Shown: positions 14,997 to 22,719 of the stretch, in pieces
Layout of the letters: the number at the start of each line of letters is the position of its first letter
Position numbering within the stretch: position 1 is the stretch's first letter
DNA from: Chloroflexi bacterium HGW-Chloroflexi-6
Lineage (GTDB): Bacteria > Chloroflexota > Anaerolineae > Anaerolineales > Villigracilaceae
DNA: 64,000 nucleotides
Reading direction: 5' to 3'
Assembly (NCBI GenBank): GCA_002840685.1
Contig: PHBU01000002.1
Span: forward strand, 310,001-374,000
Notes under the pieces: generated by a model
The model's database searches: none
Seen by the model: the letters and a program-made list of their open reading frames with translations, nothing else
What the model was told of the DNA's origin: nothing
Translations under genes and position numbers: made by a program

Positions 14997-15776
14997 TTAT
15001 CCGGCGCCCTTCAGATAAATGCCGGTTGGGTCGAGTTCTTCGCGCAGGATTTTGAGTTCTTTTTCGGTGACCGGCTCGGTTGTGCGCAGGTGCTGGGCAA
15101 CTTTGAGCGGCCAGCCTGTGTTTTCGAGCGCCATTTCGACGGTTTTGCCGGGGTGCAGGGCAGTCAGGGTCAGTTCGCCGCTTTCGTCGGGTTCCATGAA
15201 GCCAACATCGGTTACAACGCCGACCGGGCCTTGGCCGCGCAAGCCGGCTTTTTCGCGCCCGCCGGCCCCGTCCAGGTAACCGGCCGAGGTCAGGAAATCA
15301 ACTTTTTCGGGAAAACGGCGCTTTTGGTGCGGGGTCATGATGTAGCAGCGGTTGGCCCAGGCCGCAATCTCCTGCGCGCCGCCAGAGCCGGGCAGACGGA
15401 CTTTGGGATGTTCATAATCTGCGCCGACGATGGTGGCGTTGATGTTGCCGTAACGGTCAATCTGTGCGCCGCCCAGAAACCCGACATCGACATTGCCGCG
15501 CTGCAGGTAGTTGGCGAAAATATCGTACATACTGACGACCGAGAGCGCGCCGCTGACCAGGGTCGGGTCGCCGATCGAAAGCGGCAGGCGCGCTGGTTCG
15601 GCGCCGATCACGCCTGCTTCGTAGATCATGACCAGGTCGGGGGCATGCGTGCGCTTGGCCAGGTTGCAGGCCAGGTTGGGCTGGCCGACGCCAACGAAGA
15701 CCACATCGCCATCTTTGAGCAGACGCGCGGCGTTGATGATCATCAGTTCGGCAGACGAGTAGGTGAGTTCAGTCAT
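14997..15776 (-). CDS. CoA-transferase beta subunit (GctB-like)
   Basis: 259 residues from the ATG at 15776, which has AAGGAA before it (a GTG at 15791 would add five residues). VFVGVGQPNLACNLAKR starts the CoA-transferase fold and MIYEAGVIGAEP is the position of the catalytic Glu in glutaconate-type beta subunits. LQRGNVDVGFLGGAQIDRYG is typical of this subclass. It moves CoA between carboxylates and normally needs an alpha subunit, but none is adjacent. Upstream is an alpha/beta hydrolase. Confidence 0.88.
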   Translation of the reverse strand: MTELTYSSAELMIINAARLLKDGDVVFVGVGQPNLACNLAKRTHAPDLVMIYEAGVIGAEPARLPLSIGDPTLVSGALSVVSMYDIFANYLQRGNVDVGFLGGAQIDRYGNINATIVGADYEHPKVRLPGSGGAQEIAAWANRCYIMTPHQKRRFPEKVDFLTSAGYLDGAGGREKAGLRGQGPVGVVTDVGFMEPDESGELTLTALHPGKTVEMALENTGWPLKVAQHLRTTEPVTEKELKILREELDPTGIYLKGAG

Positions 15777-15827
15777 TGGTTTTCCTTGCACGGGATTGTG
15801 TTTTGTGGGCTTGATTGTAATGCGATT

Positions 15828-16643
15828 TCATTTGTCGCGGAAAAACTGCTCAATCTTTTGGGCGATTTCTTCAGGGCGTTCCATGGCTAAAAGGTGAGTG
15901 GATTGAGGAATCGTTTCGACGCGAATGGCCGGATTGCTGCGTTCCACCCGCCGGCCGGCGGAGGCGCTAAAGGTATCGGTCTCTGCCCCGCGCAGGAACA
16001 GGGTCGGGACGGGGAATCCTTTCAGCCCGCGCCAAAGTTCCATGTCGGGGGAGATGCCGGTCGTGTAGATGCGGGCTTCCCATTCGGGGCTGTAGCGCAG
16101 CTCGTAGCCTCCCCCGGCTGCGGGTTGCGTGATCCCGCGCAGATAGGCCCGCAGCGAGTCGTCGCTGAAATAACGGAAAACTTCGTAGCGTCGAAAACGC
16201 TTGAATGCTTCATCCAGGTTATTGAAATTGCGCCTTCTTTTGAGCGCGGCAGCCACGAGCGGGTGCAGCTTGTAGGCCAACCCCAGGGCATGGATCAGCT
16301 TCCAGACGAAGATGATGTGCGGCTCGAAGAGCACCGGGTCGATCAGCACCAGGGCTCTGGCGCGCTGTGGCTGGCGCAGGGCGGCGCGCAGGGCGGTGAT
16401 GGCCCCAAACGAGTGCCCAACAATGAAGGGCAGGGACAGCTTTTGATCGTCGAGATAGTTCAGGAAATCATCGGCCAGCGGGTGCCAGTCGCGCAGGTCC
16501 CGCGGATTTTGGCCGGGCCACAGCGGGCGCATCGGCATGGCGTGGATGTGATAGGATGCGCCCAGGCGCTCGAAAAGCGGGGCGTAGCATTCTGGCGGGA
16601 AGCCGTTGGCGTGCAGGAAGGCGAGGTCAGGGAGTTCAGGCAT
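15828..16643 (-). CDS. Alpha/beta hydrolase
   Basis: 271 residues. HANGFPPECYAPLFERL near the start is the oxyanion-loop region, FIVGHSFGAITAL carries the nucleophile Ser (GHSFG), FLRGAETDTFS the acid Asp/Glu, and ETIPQSTHLLAMERPEEIAQ the His. Cytosolic esterase/lipase-like enzyme; substrate unknown. It begins 6 bases after the adenylate-cyclase-like gene and is thus likely co-translated. Confidence 0.88.
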   Translation of the reverse strand: MPELPDLAFLHANGFPPECYAPLFERLGASYHIHAMPMRPLWPGQNPRDLRDWHPLADDFLNYLDDQKLSLPFIVGHSFGAITALRAALRQPQRARALVLIDPVLFEPHIIFVWKLIHALGLAYKLHPLVAAALKRRRNFNNLDEAFKRFRRYEVFRYFSDDSLRAYLRGITQPAAGGGYELRYSPEWEARIYTTGISPDMELWRGLKGFPVPTLFLRGAETDTFSASAGRRVERSNPAIRVETIPQSTHLLAMERPEEIAQKIEQFFRDK

Positions 16644-16649
16644 GGTTGA

Positions 16650-18431
16650 TTAAAGTTTGACCCGCCACAACTTGAACGATTGTTCGAAACCTTTGATCTT
16701 GGCGTCAAAGGCTTCGTGGGCCAGCCCGCTGCCCACGAGCCACTCGCGGACCTGCGGGTCGCTGGCGGTCTGGTCGCTGAGTACGATTTGGCCGCCTTCG
16801 GCCAAGCCTGGTAGGCGCGCAGCGGCATTGACGGTCGAGCCGAAATAATCCAGGCGCTCGTTGAGTGTGACTGCGATGCACGGTCCGCTGTGAATGCCGA
16901 CTTTGAGATGGAGCGGTGGCGTGCCCTCGGTTTTGGTGATTTCAGCATGGGCGCGCTGGACGGCGATCAGGGCTCCCAGCGGCTGACGGAAAACCGCCAT
17001 GACCGCATCGCCCATGGTTTTGACGACTGCGCCGCCCTGTTGGGCGATCTCCTGCTCGAGTATTTCGAAATGCTGGCGCACCCGGCCAAAGGCGGGCGCA
17101 TCGCCGATCTGACGATACAGGTGGGTTGAATCGCGCAGGTCGGTAAACATGAGCGTGACCGAATTGATCGAAAGCTCCTCGCCTGCCCGCAAAGCCTCAC
17201 TCGAAAATAGGTCCCGAAAGAGCTGCAGGCTGGTCACATCGGCAGCGGTCGCGGCCTGGCTGCCCCAGGCTCCGCTTTCAAGCATAAAATCGAGCGTTTC
17301 AGGGCCAGTATTGCGCAGGTTGAGAGTTGGCATCAGGTTGGTTTCGATCTCGGCTGTTGGTAGATCGTCGCTGCTGATATTGATCTGCTGTGCGCCCTGC
17401 GGCGTGGCCCGCAAATGGATATTGCCTTGTTGCGAACGCAGGATGTACGGGCCTTCCTCGAGCACGGTGCTCAGGCTGATGCTCTTGCCTGCCAGCACGC
17501 TCTGCGTCAGGTTGATGTGCGGCATGTGCTGCGGGCTTCCCACGCAGAATTGGGCCTCATCGCGCAAGATGCGCACTGCCGGGTTGGGGCTGAAGGTAAC
17601 CTCCACCTGTTTGTCAAAGTTGACATCAAAATCCATCTGACAGGAGGGGCAGTGACTGTGAGCGTGGACTTCCCCCAGGCTGTTGTGGCTTTCGGCAGCT
17701 CCGCGGCACATCGGGCAGATCAATTCCCACTGGATGTCGAGCAGGCCGATCCGCGAGGCTTGCAGGAACATTTCAAGCGTTTCGCGGCGCGGCGTATTCC
17801 AGTAATCGGCCAATGCAAACGGACGCATCCGAACCAATCCTAGATCATCGCCCTCTTTGAGCAGGGACACCAGACGGGCGGCCAGCCCGGGCTTGACCCC
17901 GAACGTTTCCAGCCCTTTCCGGCCGGCATCCACCCGTTGGCTGCCGCCCGCGGACAGGCGCGCTGCTCCCGGAGCATCTAGCGGAGTTTTGCCTGCCGCT
18001 GCCAGGGCATCGTATTTGCGAAAAACACCGGCGAATTGGCGCGCGCTGACCATGCCGATCCCGACCGTGATCGCGGCATCGCCGAGCAGGTTGCGCGACC
18101 TGACCCAGACCTGATAGCGCAGCAGGGTGCCTCCATTTTCAGGGGTTAATTCGCACAGCACGCGCATTTCAAGCAGCGGGCCGTTTTTATAGGTGCGCAG
18201 GATCCCGAAGCGGTAAGGATAAGTCCACTCGAAAGGATTTTCGTTCCATTCAACGTTGATCACCGGCAGCCTGAAGCGCATGTGGTTGATGCCGTTGTTA
18301 ATCCCAAGCCGGTCGACGGGCGGCAGGCCGGTATCGCGGTTGAAGCGATTGGTGTCTGCCGCGAAAGGCCAGAGCGCTTCGGGGCTGGCTTTCAGGTGAA
18401 ATTTCCAGTCGTAATAATATTCTCTTGGCAT
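16650..18431 (-). CDS. Class III nucleotide cyclase with SRPBCC and DUF5939-like domains
   Basis: 593 residues from ATG 18431; the TTG at 18446 would read through the -10 box. Residues 1-165 look like an SRPBCC/START lipid- or ligand-binding fold (YYYDWKFHLKASPEALWPFAADT). Residues about 190-420 contain a middle domain with a zinc-ribbon-like C-x2-C ... C-x2-C (LICPMCRG..., HSHCPSCQMDF). The C-terminal cyclase domain has both metal aspartates (LMFTDLRDSTHL and VVKTMGDAVMAVF) and LDYFGSTVNAAARLPGLA with the transition-state Asn/Arg. Soluble; predicted to make cAMP. First gene of a unit with an alpha/beta hydrolase, CoA-transferase subunit and PspC. Confidence 0.88.
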   Translation of the reverse strand: MPREYYYDWKFHLKASPEALWPFAADTNRFNRDTGLPPVDRLGINNGINHMRFRLPVINVEWNENPFEWTYPYRFGILRTYKNGPLLEMRVLCELTPENGGTLLRYQVWVRSRNLLGDAAITVGIGMVSARQFAGVFRKYDALAAAGKTPLDAPGAARLSAGGSQRVDAGRKGLETFGVKPGLAARLVSLLKEGDDLGLVRMRPFALADYWNTPRRETLEMFLQASRIGLLDIQWELICPMCRGAAESHNSLGEVHAHSHCPSCQMDFDVNFDKQVEVTFSPNPAVRILRDEAQFCVGSPQHMPHINLTQSVLAGKSISLSTVLEEGPYILRSQQGNIHLRATPQGAQQINISSDDLPTAEIETNLMPTLNLRNTGPETLDFMLESGAWGSQAATAADVTSLQLFRDLFSSEALRAGEELSINSVTLMFTDLRDSTHLYRQIGDAPAFGRVRQHFEILEQEIAQQGGAVVKTMGDAVMAVFRQPLGALIAVQRAHAEITKTEGTPPLHLKVGIHSGPCIAVTLNERLDYFGSTVNAAARLPGLAEGGQIVLSDQTASDPQVREWLVGSGLAHEAFDAKIKGFEQSFKLWRVKL

Positions 18432-18437
18432 GTCCGA

Positions 18438-18443
18438 ATTATA
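18438..18443 (-). promoter_or_regulatory. -10 element placing the TSS at the cyclase start codon
   Basis: TATAAT (minus strand) followed by TCGGAC and ATG (18431). It also sets the start codon, because the longer reading frame would overlap the promoter. Confidence 0.6.
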
Positions 18444-18567
18444 CAATGCTTCTCTTGACCGCGGATTGCAAGCGTGTTTTCACTTGATTTCCAGTTCCAG
18501 CCGGCGTTTGGGGATGTAGTAAAATCATCCCGGTTTTGATTGATCCCACATGTCCAACGGAGCAACT

Positions 18568-19842
18568 GTGAAATTCGAAAAAATCTGCATTCTTGGCCTG
18601 GGTTACATTGGCCTGCCGACCGCCAGCGCTTTTGCCACACACAACGTCAAAGTGGTGGGCGTGGATGTCAATGAACACGTTGTCGAGACGTTGCAAGCCG
18701 GGAAAATCCACATCCACGAGCCGGGGCTGGGCGAAGCTGTCCGCCAGGCGATTGAGAGCGGCAACCTGAGCGTCGCCACTACTCCTCAGGCGGCCGATGC
18801 TTTCCTGATCGCTGTCCCGACCCCTTTCTACGATGACAAACGCGCCGACATGCGCGCCGTTACTTCTGCTGCCGAGGCCATCGTCCCGCATTTGCGCCCC
18901 GGCAACCTGGTCGTGCTCGAATCGACCTCCCCGCCGCGCACCACGGTCGATCTGCTTGTGCCCATCCTTGAAAAATCCGGCCTGAAAGCGGGCGCGGATT
19001 TCCATGTTGCTTATTCGCCCGAGCGTGTCTTGCCCGGCCAGATCTTGCGTGAACTGATCGAGAATGCGCGCGTCATCGGCGGCATTACCCCGCAATCGGC
19101 CCAGGCTGGCAGCGATTTATACGCGACCTTCGTCAAGGGTGAGATCATCCAGACCGATGCCACGACGGCCGAGATGGTCAAATTGATGGAAAATACCTAT
19201 CGCGATGTCAATATTGCAATTGCCAACGAGTTTGCGCGCCTGGCCGATCGTTTTGGCGTCGATGTCTGGGAAGCCATCAGCCTGGCCAACCGCCATCCGC
19301 GCGTCAAAATTCTCAATCCCGGCCCCGGCGTGGGCGGGCACTGCATCAGCGTCGACCCCTGGTTCTTCGTCGAAGCCGCCCCAGATTTGGCAAAACTGAT
19401 CCGCCAGGCTCGTCAGGTCAACGATTCTCAGCCCCATTTTGTGGTGGATCTGGTGCGTGAGATCCTGGGCGAGCTGCGCGGCAAAAAGATCGCCGCGCTT
19501 GGGTTGGCCTACAAACCGGACGTGGATGACCTGCGCGAAAGCCCCGCAGCGGAAATTGTCCATTTGCTGCAAAATGAGGGGGCGGCCGTTAAAGCGTTTG
19601 AACCGTTCAAACCCGCAGCCGGTCTGGCCGCCATCGAGGCGGTCCCCACGCTGCAAGATGCCCTGGCTGAGGCCGACCTCGTTCTTTTGCTGGTGAGCCA
19701 CACCCAGTTCCGCACCCTGACCCCGGACCAACTCGCGGCTCTGACGCCTTGCCGCCTGCTGGTGGATACCGTCGGCGGCTGGAGCGGACCTGCCTGGGCT
19801 GCGGCAGGCTTTGACCTGCACAAGCTGGGAGTGCGGAAGTGA
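18568..19842 (+). CDS. wecC: UDP-N-acetyl-D-mannosamine dehydrogenase-like nucleotide-sugar dehydrogenase
   Basis: 424 residues from the GTG at 18568, with ACGGAG 5 nt before; an ATG at 18550 is possible but lacks a ribosome site. NAD-binding ICILGLGYIGLPTA, a middle dehydrogenase dimer domain, catalytic Cys (about residue 259) in GPGVGGHCISVDPWF, and C-terminal ALGLAYKPDVDDLRESPA. Oxidises the UDP-sugar C6 to a uronate. The GHCISVDPWF form points to UDP-ManNAc dehydrogenase (WecC) instead of UDP-glucose dehydrogenase. No partner epimerase or glycan cluster is nearby. Confidence 0.85.
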   Translation: MKFEKICILGLGYIGLPTASAFATHNVKVVGVDVNEHVVETLQAGKIHIHEPGLGEAVRQAIESGNLSVATTPQAADAFLIAVPTPFYDDKRADMRAVTSAAEAIVPHLRPGNLVVLESTSPPRTTVDLLVPILEKSGLKAGADFHVAYSPERVLPGQILRELIENARVIGGITPQSAQAGSDLYATFVKGEIIQTDATTAEMVKLMENTYRDVNIAIANEFARLADRFGVDVWEAISLANRHPRVKILNPGPGVGGHCISVDPWFFVEAAPDLAKLIRQARQVNDSQPHFVVDLVREILGELRGKKIAALGLAYKPDVDDLRESPAAEIVHLLQNEGAAVKAFEPFKPAAGLAAIEAVPTLQDALAEADLVLLLVSHTQFRTLTPDQLAALTPCRLLVDTVGGWSGPAWAAAGFDLHKLGVRK

Positions 19843-19872
19843 ATTTGAAACATTACAGTTTCATAATCGTTG

Positions 19873-19878
19873 TATAAT
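19873..19878 (+). promoter_or_regulatory. -10 element placing the TSS at a GTG start
   Basis: TATAAT with 6 nt before the GTG at 19885. A candidate -35 TTGAAA (19845-19850) has a 22-bp spacer, too long to be convincing. Confidence 0.5.
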
Positions 19879-19884
19879 GGAATT

Positions 19885-20826
19885 GTGAAATCGCTTGCCA
19901 GGTTGTTTGTCATTGTTTTTGTATTGAGCCTGCTTGTTTTACCGGCAGGGGGAGTGCTGGCGCAGGAAGAACCATCCCGTTATTTTTCCCAGACCGGGCA
20001 TAACGTATCGGGCGATTTTTTGCGTTTTTACGACAGCGTTGCGAACGCCGAGCAAATTTTTGGCTATCCCCTGACCGAAGCTTTCACCGATGCTAAGAGC
20101 GGACGGCTGATCCAGTATTTTACGCGCACCCGATTTGAGTTTTACCCTGAGCAGTTGGATGGTCAGCGCGTGCGCATCTCCACCCTGGGGGAATACCTTT
20201 ACCAGCCGGGCGGGCAGTTGAATCTTTTTACGCCGATTGGCTGTCGCACTTTTCCGAACGATAAGGCCGTTTGCTATGATTTTCTCGATTTCTTTGAGAA
20301 AAATGGCGGCGAAGCGGTCTTTGGTTATCCGATCTCGGGCTTTGAATTCTTGAATGAGCGCATTGTTCAGCATTTCCAGAACGCTCGTTTTGAATGGTAC
20401 CCTGAAAACCCGGAGGGCAGCAAGGTTGTGTTGGCAGATCTGGGGCGGGCTTATTTTAGTTTCGCCGCTGAAGACCCAACACGCCTGACACCCGCCTCGG
20501 CCAGCCAGATCATTGAAGTGCTTTCAATCCAGGCCCGCGCATTTTCGTGGAAAGCGGTCACCCAGGCCAACGATGTCCAGACGGTTTATGTGATCGTCCA
20601 GGACCAGACCCTCAGTCCGGTTCAGGATGCGATTGCGGTCGTTACGATCTATTTCCCGAACGGCACGCCGCGCAGCGTCAGCCTGCCGACCAACCAGTAT
20701 GGTGTGGTGATCATTCCTTTTGAAGTGGTCGATCAGCCGCCCGGCAGCCTGGTGACGGTTTACGTCCAGGTGTATTACCAGGGAAAAACCAGCAGTGCGG
20801 TGACATCTTTCCGCATCTGGAAATAA
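19885..20826 (+). CDS. Exported FGYP-repeat protein
   Basis: 313 residues from GTG 19885; the upstream in-frame TTG (19870) would run through the -10 box. Signal peptide of about 29 residues ending PAGGVLAQE. Residues about 35-110 and 120-195 are two similar units: TGHNVSGDFLRFYDSV...EQIFGYPLTEAF...RLIQYFTRTRFEFYPE, and then FLDFFEKNGGEAVFGYPISGFE...IVQHFQNARFEWYPE. This repeat family is common in Chloroflexota exported proteins, sometimes on peptidases. The C-terminal about 90 residues look like an immunoglobulin-like beta domain (TVYVIVQDQTLSPVQDAIAVV). Probably extracytoplasmic carbohydrate or protein binding, unproven. Confidence 0.8.
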   Translation: MKSLARLFVIVFVLSLLVLPAGGVLAQEEPSRYFSQTGHNVSGDFLRFYDSVANAEQIFGYPLTEAFTDAKSGRLIQYFTRTRFEFYPEQLDGQRVRISTLGEYLYQPGGQLNLFTPIGCRTFPNDKAVCYDFLDFFEKNGGEAVFGYPISGFEFLNERIVQHFQNARFEWYPENPEGSKVVLADLGRAYFSFAAEDPTRLTPASASQIIEVLSIQARAFSWKAVTQANDVQTVYVIVQDQTLSPVQDAIAVVTIYFPNGTPRSVSLPTNQYGVVIIPFEVVDQPPGSLVTVYVQVYYQGKTSSAVTSFRIWK

Positions 20827-20843
20827 TTTTCAAAATAAAGAAG

Positions 20844-20874
20844 AGCCCCAAAAGTGACACTCACTTTTGGGGCT
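20844..20874. terminator. Bidirectional intrinsic terminator
   Basis: 14-bp perfect stem with a CAC loop (20858-20860) followed by CTTTATG. It overlaps the stop of the convergent PyrK-like gene. Confidence 0.85.
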
Positions 20875-21556
20875 TTATGATTTCTACCAGGTTGAAGACC
20901 GGCCCATCTTGGCAGGCCAACCGGATGCCTGACCTGGTTTGGATGGCGCAAATGCCGCAGTCGGCCAATCCGCCACAGGGGACCGGTGTCTCGATAAATA
21001 CTTGCGCGTAGCCGTGCAAAAGATGAAGACAGTCTGAGACAGGCTGGCTGGCGAGAACGGCTTCGATTTGCTCGCGCGGAATATCGATGGCGGCATAGTC
21101 TGCCCATTGGGCGGTTTCGAGCAGGGCGGCCGGGGGCAGGATCTCCACCGAGAGCGGGATCGATTCGGGTGTGGTTTCGCTCAAAAGTACGATCTCTGCG
21201 TTTTGACGGCGGCAGGCCTCGAGCAGGGATAAAACCCGTCCGGACGAATTGCTCCAGGATGCCAGCAAAACCTTGCGGGCAGCGGGCGGCAGTTGAAAGC
21301 CCTTGCCGAGCGGGCCTTTCAGCGTCAGGGTTGTGCCAGGAGTCCATGCAACGGGGAGCGGCCCGGCTGCGTAGAATCCATTGGGAGCCGGCGCGGCAAA
21401 ATGGACAGGAACCGGCAACGGGGAGTCTGTTCCGATCCCGGCCTGGGCCAGGAGATATTGACCGGGCGCGGGAACCAGGTTTGCAGAGCAAATGATCCGC
21501 GCGGCGCGCCAGCCATCTATATAAGTTTCATCAACATGGGCCTCTGCAATCTGCAT
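20861..21556 (-). CDS. PyrK-like iron-sulfur flavoprotein subunit
   Basis: 231 residues. An FAD-binding beta-barrel of the ferredoxin-reductase type (residues 1-90), an NAD-binding half (about 95-190), and a C-terminal [2Fe-2S] loop with Cys at PCGGLADCGICAIQ and LACQDGPVFNL. The CxDGPVF ending is the sign of PyrK, the electron-transfer subunit of type 1B dihydroorotate dehydrogenase, which passes electrons from the flavin to NAD. The first Cys gap is five residues, not the usual four. No pyrD is in the window. On the minus strand TAGCAT lies 6 nt before the ATG. Confidence 0.82.
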   Translation of the reverse strand: MQIAEAHVDETYIDGWRAARIICSANLVPAPGQYLLAQAGIGTDSPLPVPVHFAAPAPNGFYAAGPLPVAWTPGTTLTLKGPLGKGFQLPPAARKVLLASWSNSSGRVLSLLEACRRQNAEIVLLSETTPESIPLSVEILPPAALLETAQWADYAAIDIPREQIEAVLASQPVSDCLHLLHGYAQVFIETPVPCGGLADCGICAIQTRSGIRLACQDGPVFNLVEIIKPQK

Positions 21557-21574
21557 GGCTTAATGCTAACACGA

Positions 21575-21580
21575 TATAAT
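21575..21580 (+). promoter_or_regulatory. -10 element upstream of the SPFH gene
   Basis: TATAAT followed by AGGAG (21589-21593) 6 nt before the ATG at 21600. This is the conventional leadered layout. Confidence 0.5.
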
Positions 21581-21599
21581 CAAAAAAAAGGAGTAAGAC

Positions 21600-22625
21600 A
21601 TGAATATTTCTGATGTAATTGGTTTCCTGGCCGGGATTGTCTGGCTGGGTGTAATTTTGCTGGTGGCGATGGTGGTTATTCGCGCCAGTCGCGGCCAGTC
21701 TTCAAAAGGCATTGGTACAACCGCGGTTGTGGTTTTTGTGCTTGCCATTGTATTGAGCGCTGCTGCAGCCGGCCTGGTGTTCATTGAGCCAGATGCCATG
21801 GGTGTGGTCATCACTGCCGTTGGGGATGGCGGTATTCGCCCTGAGCCGCTTTCTGCCGGCCTGCACTGGGTGATCCCGTTTTTTGAGCGCGTCGAACGCT
21901 ATACGATTCTGCGCCAAACCTACACCATGTCTGCGATCGGGTCGGAAGGCCAGGTTAGCGGGGATGATTCGATCCAGGTGCGCACCAAGGATGGGCAGCA
22001 GGTTTACGTGGATGCTTCGGTGATTTATTCCATCGACCCGACCAAGACGATCACTTTGTATAAAACCTGGCGTAACAATTATGAAGATGGCCTGGTGCGA
22101 CCTTCATCGCGAGGCATTATCCGTGATGTGGCCTCTCAGTACGGGATCGAAGAGATTGTCAGTTCCAAGCGAGTTGAAATGGAGATGGCGATCACAGCCG
22201 AGTTGGAGCGTGTTTTCTCTGACAATAATTTGATCCTGCAGGATTTTGTGCTGCGCAACATTCGCTTTAGTGACGAGTATGCGATTGCGGTGGAACAAAA
22301 GCAGATTGCCGAGCAGCAGGCCCAGCAGGCCAAGTTTGTGGTTGAATCGAAGAAACAGGAAGCCGAGCAGGCCCGTCAGATCGCGCAAGGCGCGGCCGAT
22401 GCGGTTGTGATCGCGGCCCAGGGTGACGCTGAAGCGCGCATCATCCAGGCCGAAGCCGAGGCCAAGGCGTTGGCTTTGATCGCCGCGGTGCTGGCTGAAA
22501 ACCCCAACTTGCTGACCTACCAGTACATCAACAAGCTATCCCCAAATATCCAGGTCATGCTGCTGCCCAATAACGCGCCTTTCCTGCTCCCGCTGCCTGA
22601 GTTGCAAGCCCCCATTCCGCAGTAG
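21600..22625 (+). CDS. SPFH/prohibitin-domain membrane protein
   Basis: 341 residues. Two N-terminal membrane segments (about 5-30 and 38-62), then an SPFH/Band 7 domain (GVVITAVGDGGIRPEPLSAGLHWVIPF ... QVYVDASVIYSID). Residues about 210-290 form an alanine- and glutamate-rich coiled coil (EQKQIAEQQAQQAKFVVESKKQEAEQARQ is the start). SPFH proteins form ring oligomers on the membrane and scaffold proteases or lipid domains. No FtsH or NfeD-type partner gene is adjacent, so the client is unknown. Confidence 0.9.
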   Translation: MNISDVIGFLAGIVWLGVILLVAMVVIRASRGQSSKGIGTTAVVVFVLAIVLSAAAAGLVFIEPDAMGVVITAVGDGGIRPEPLSAGLHWVIPFFERVERYTILRQTYTMSAIGSEGQVSGDDSIQVRTKDGQQVYVDASVIYSIDPTKTITLYKTWRNNYEDGLVRPSSRGIIRDVASQYGIEEIVSSKRVEMEMAITAELERVFSDNNLILQDFVLRNIRFSDEYAIAVEQKQIAEQQAQQAKFVVESKKQEAEQARQIAQGAADAVVIAAQGDAEARIIQAEAEAKALALIAAVLAENPNLLTYQYINKLSPNIQVMLLPNNAPFLLPLPELQAPIPQ

Positions 22626-22719
22626 GAATCCCGTTCATAATTTTGTGTCGCTGGAAAGTGGCAAGGGTTGAGTGGTAAAATCCTTGCTACTTTCCATTTA
22701 TATCTTGGAGTAACTTTGC

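Noticed and set aside
14979-15890. 303-residue open frame opposite the CoA-transferase gene
   Set aside because: Shadow of a conserved gene on the other strand.
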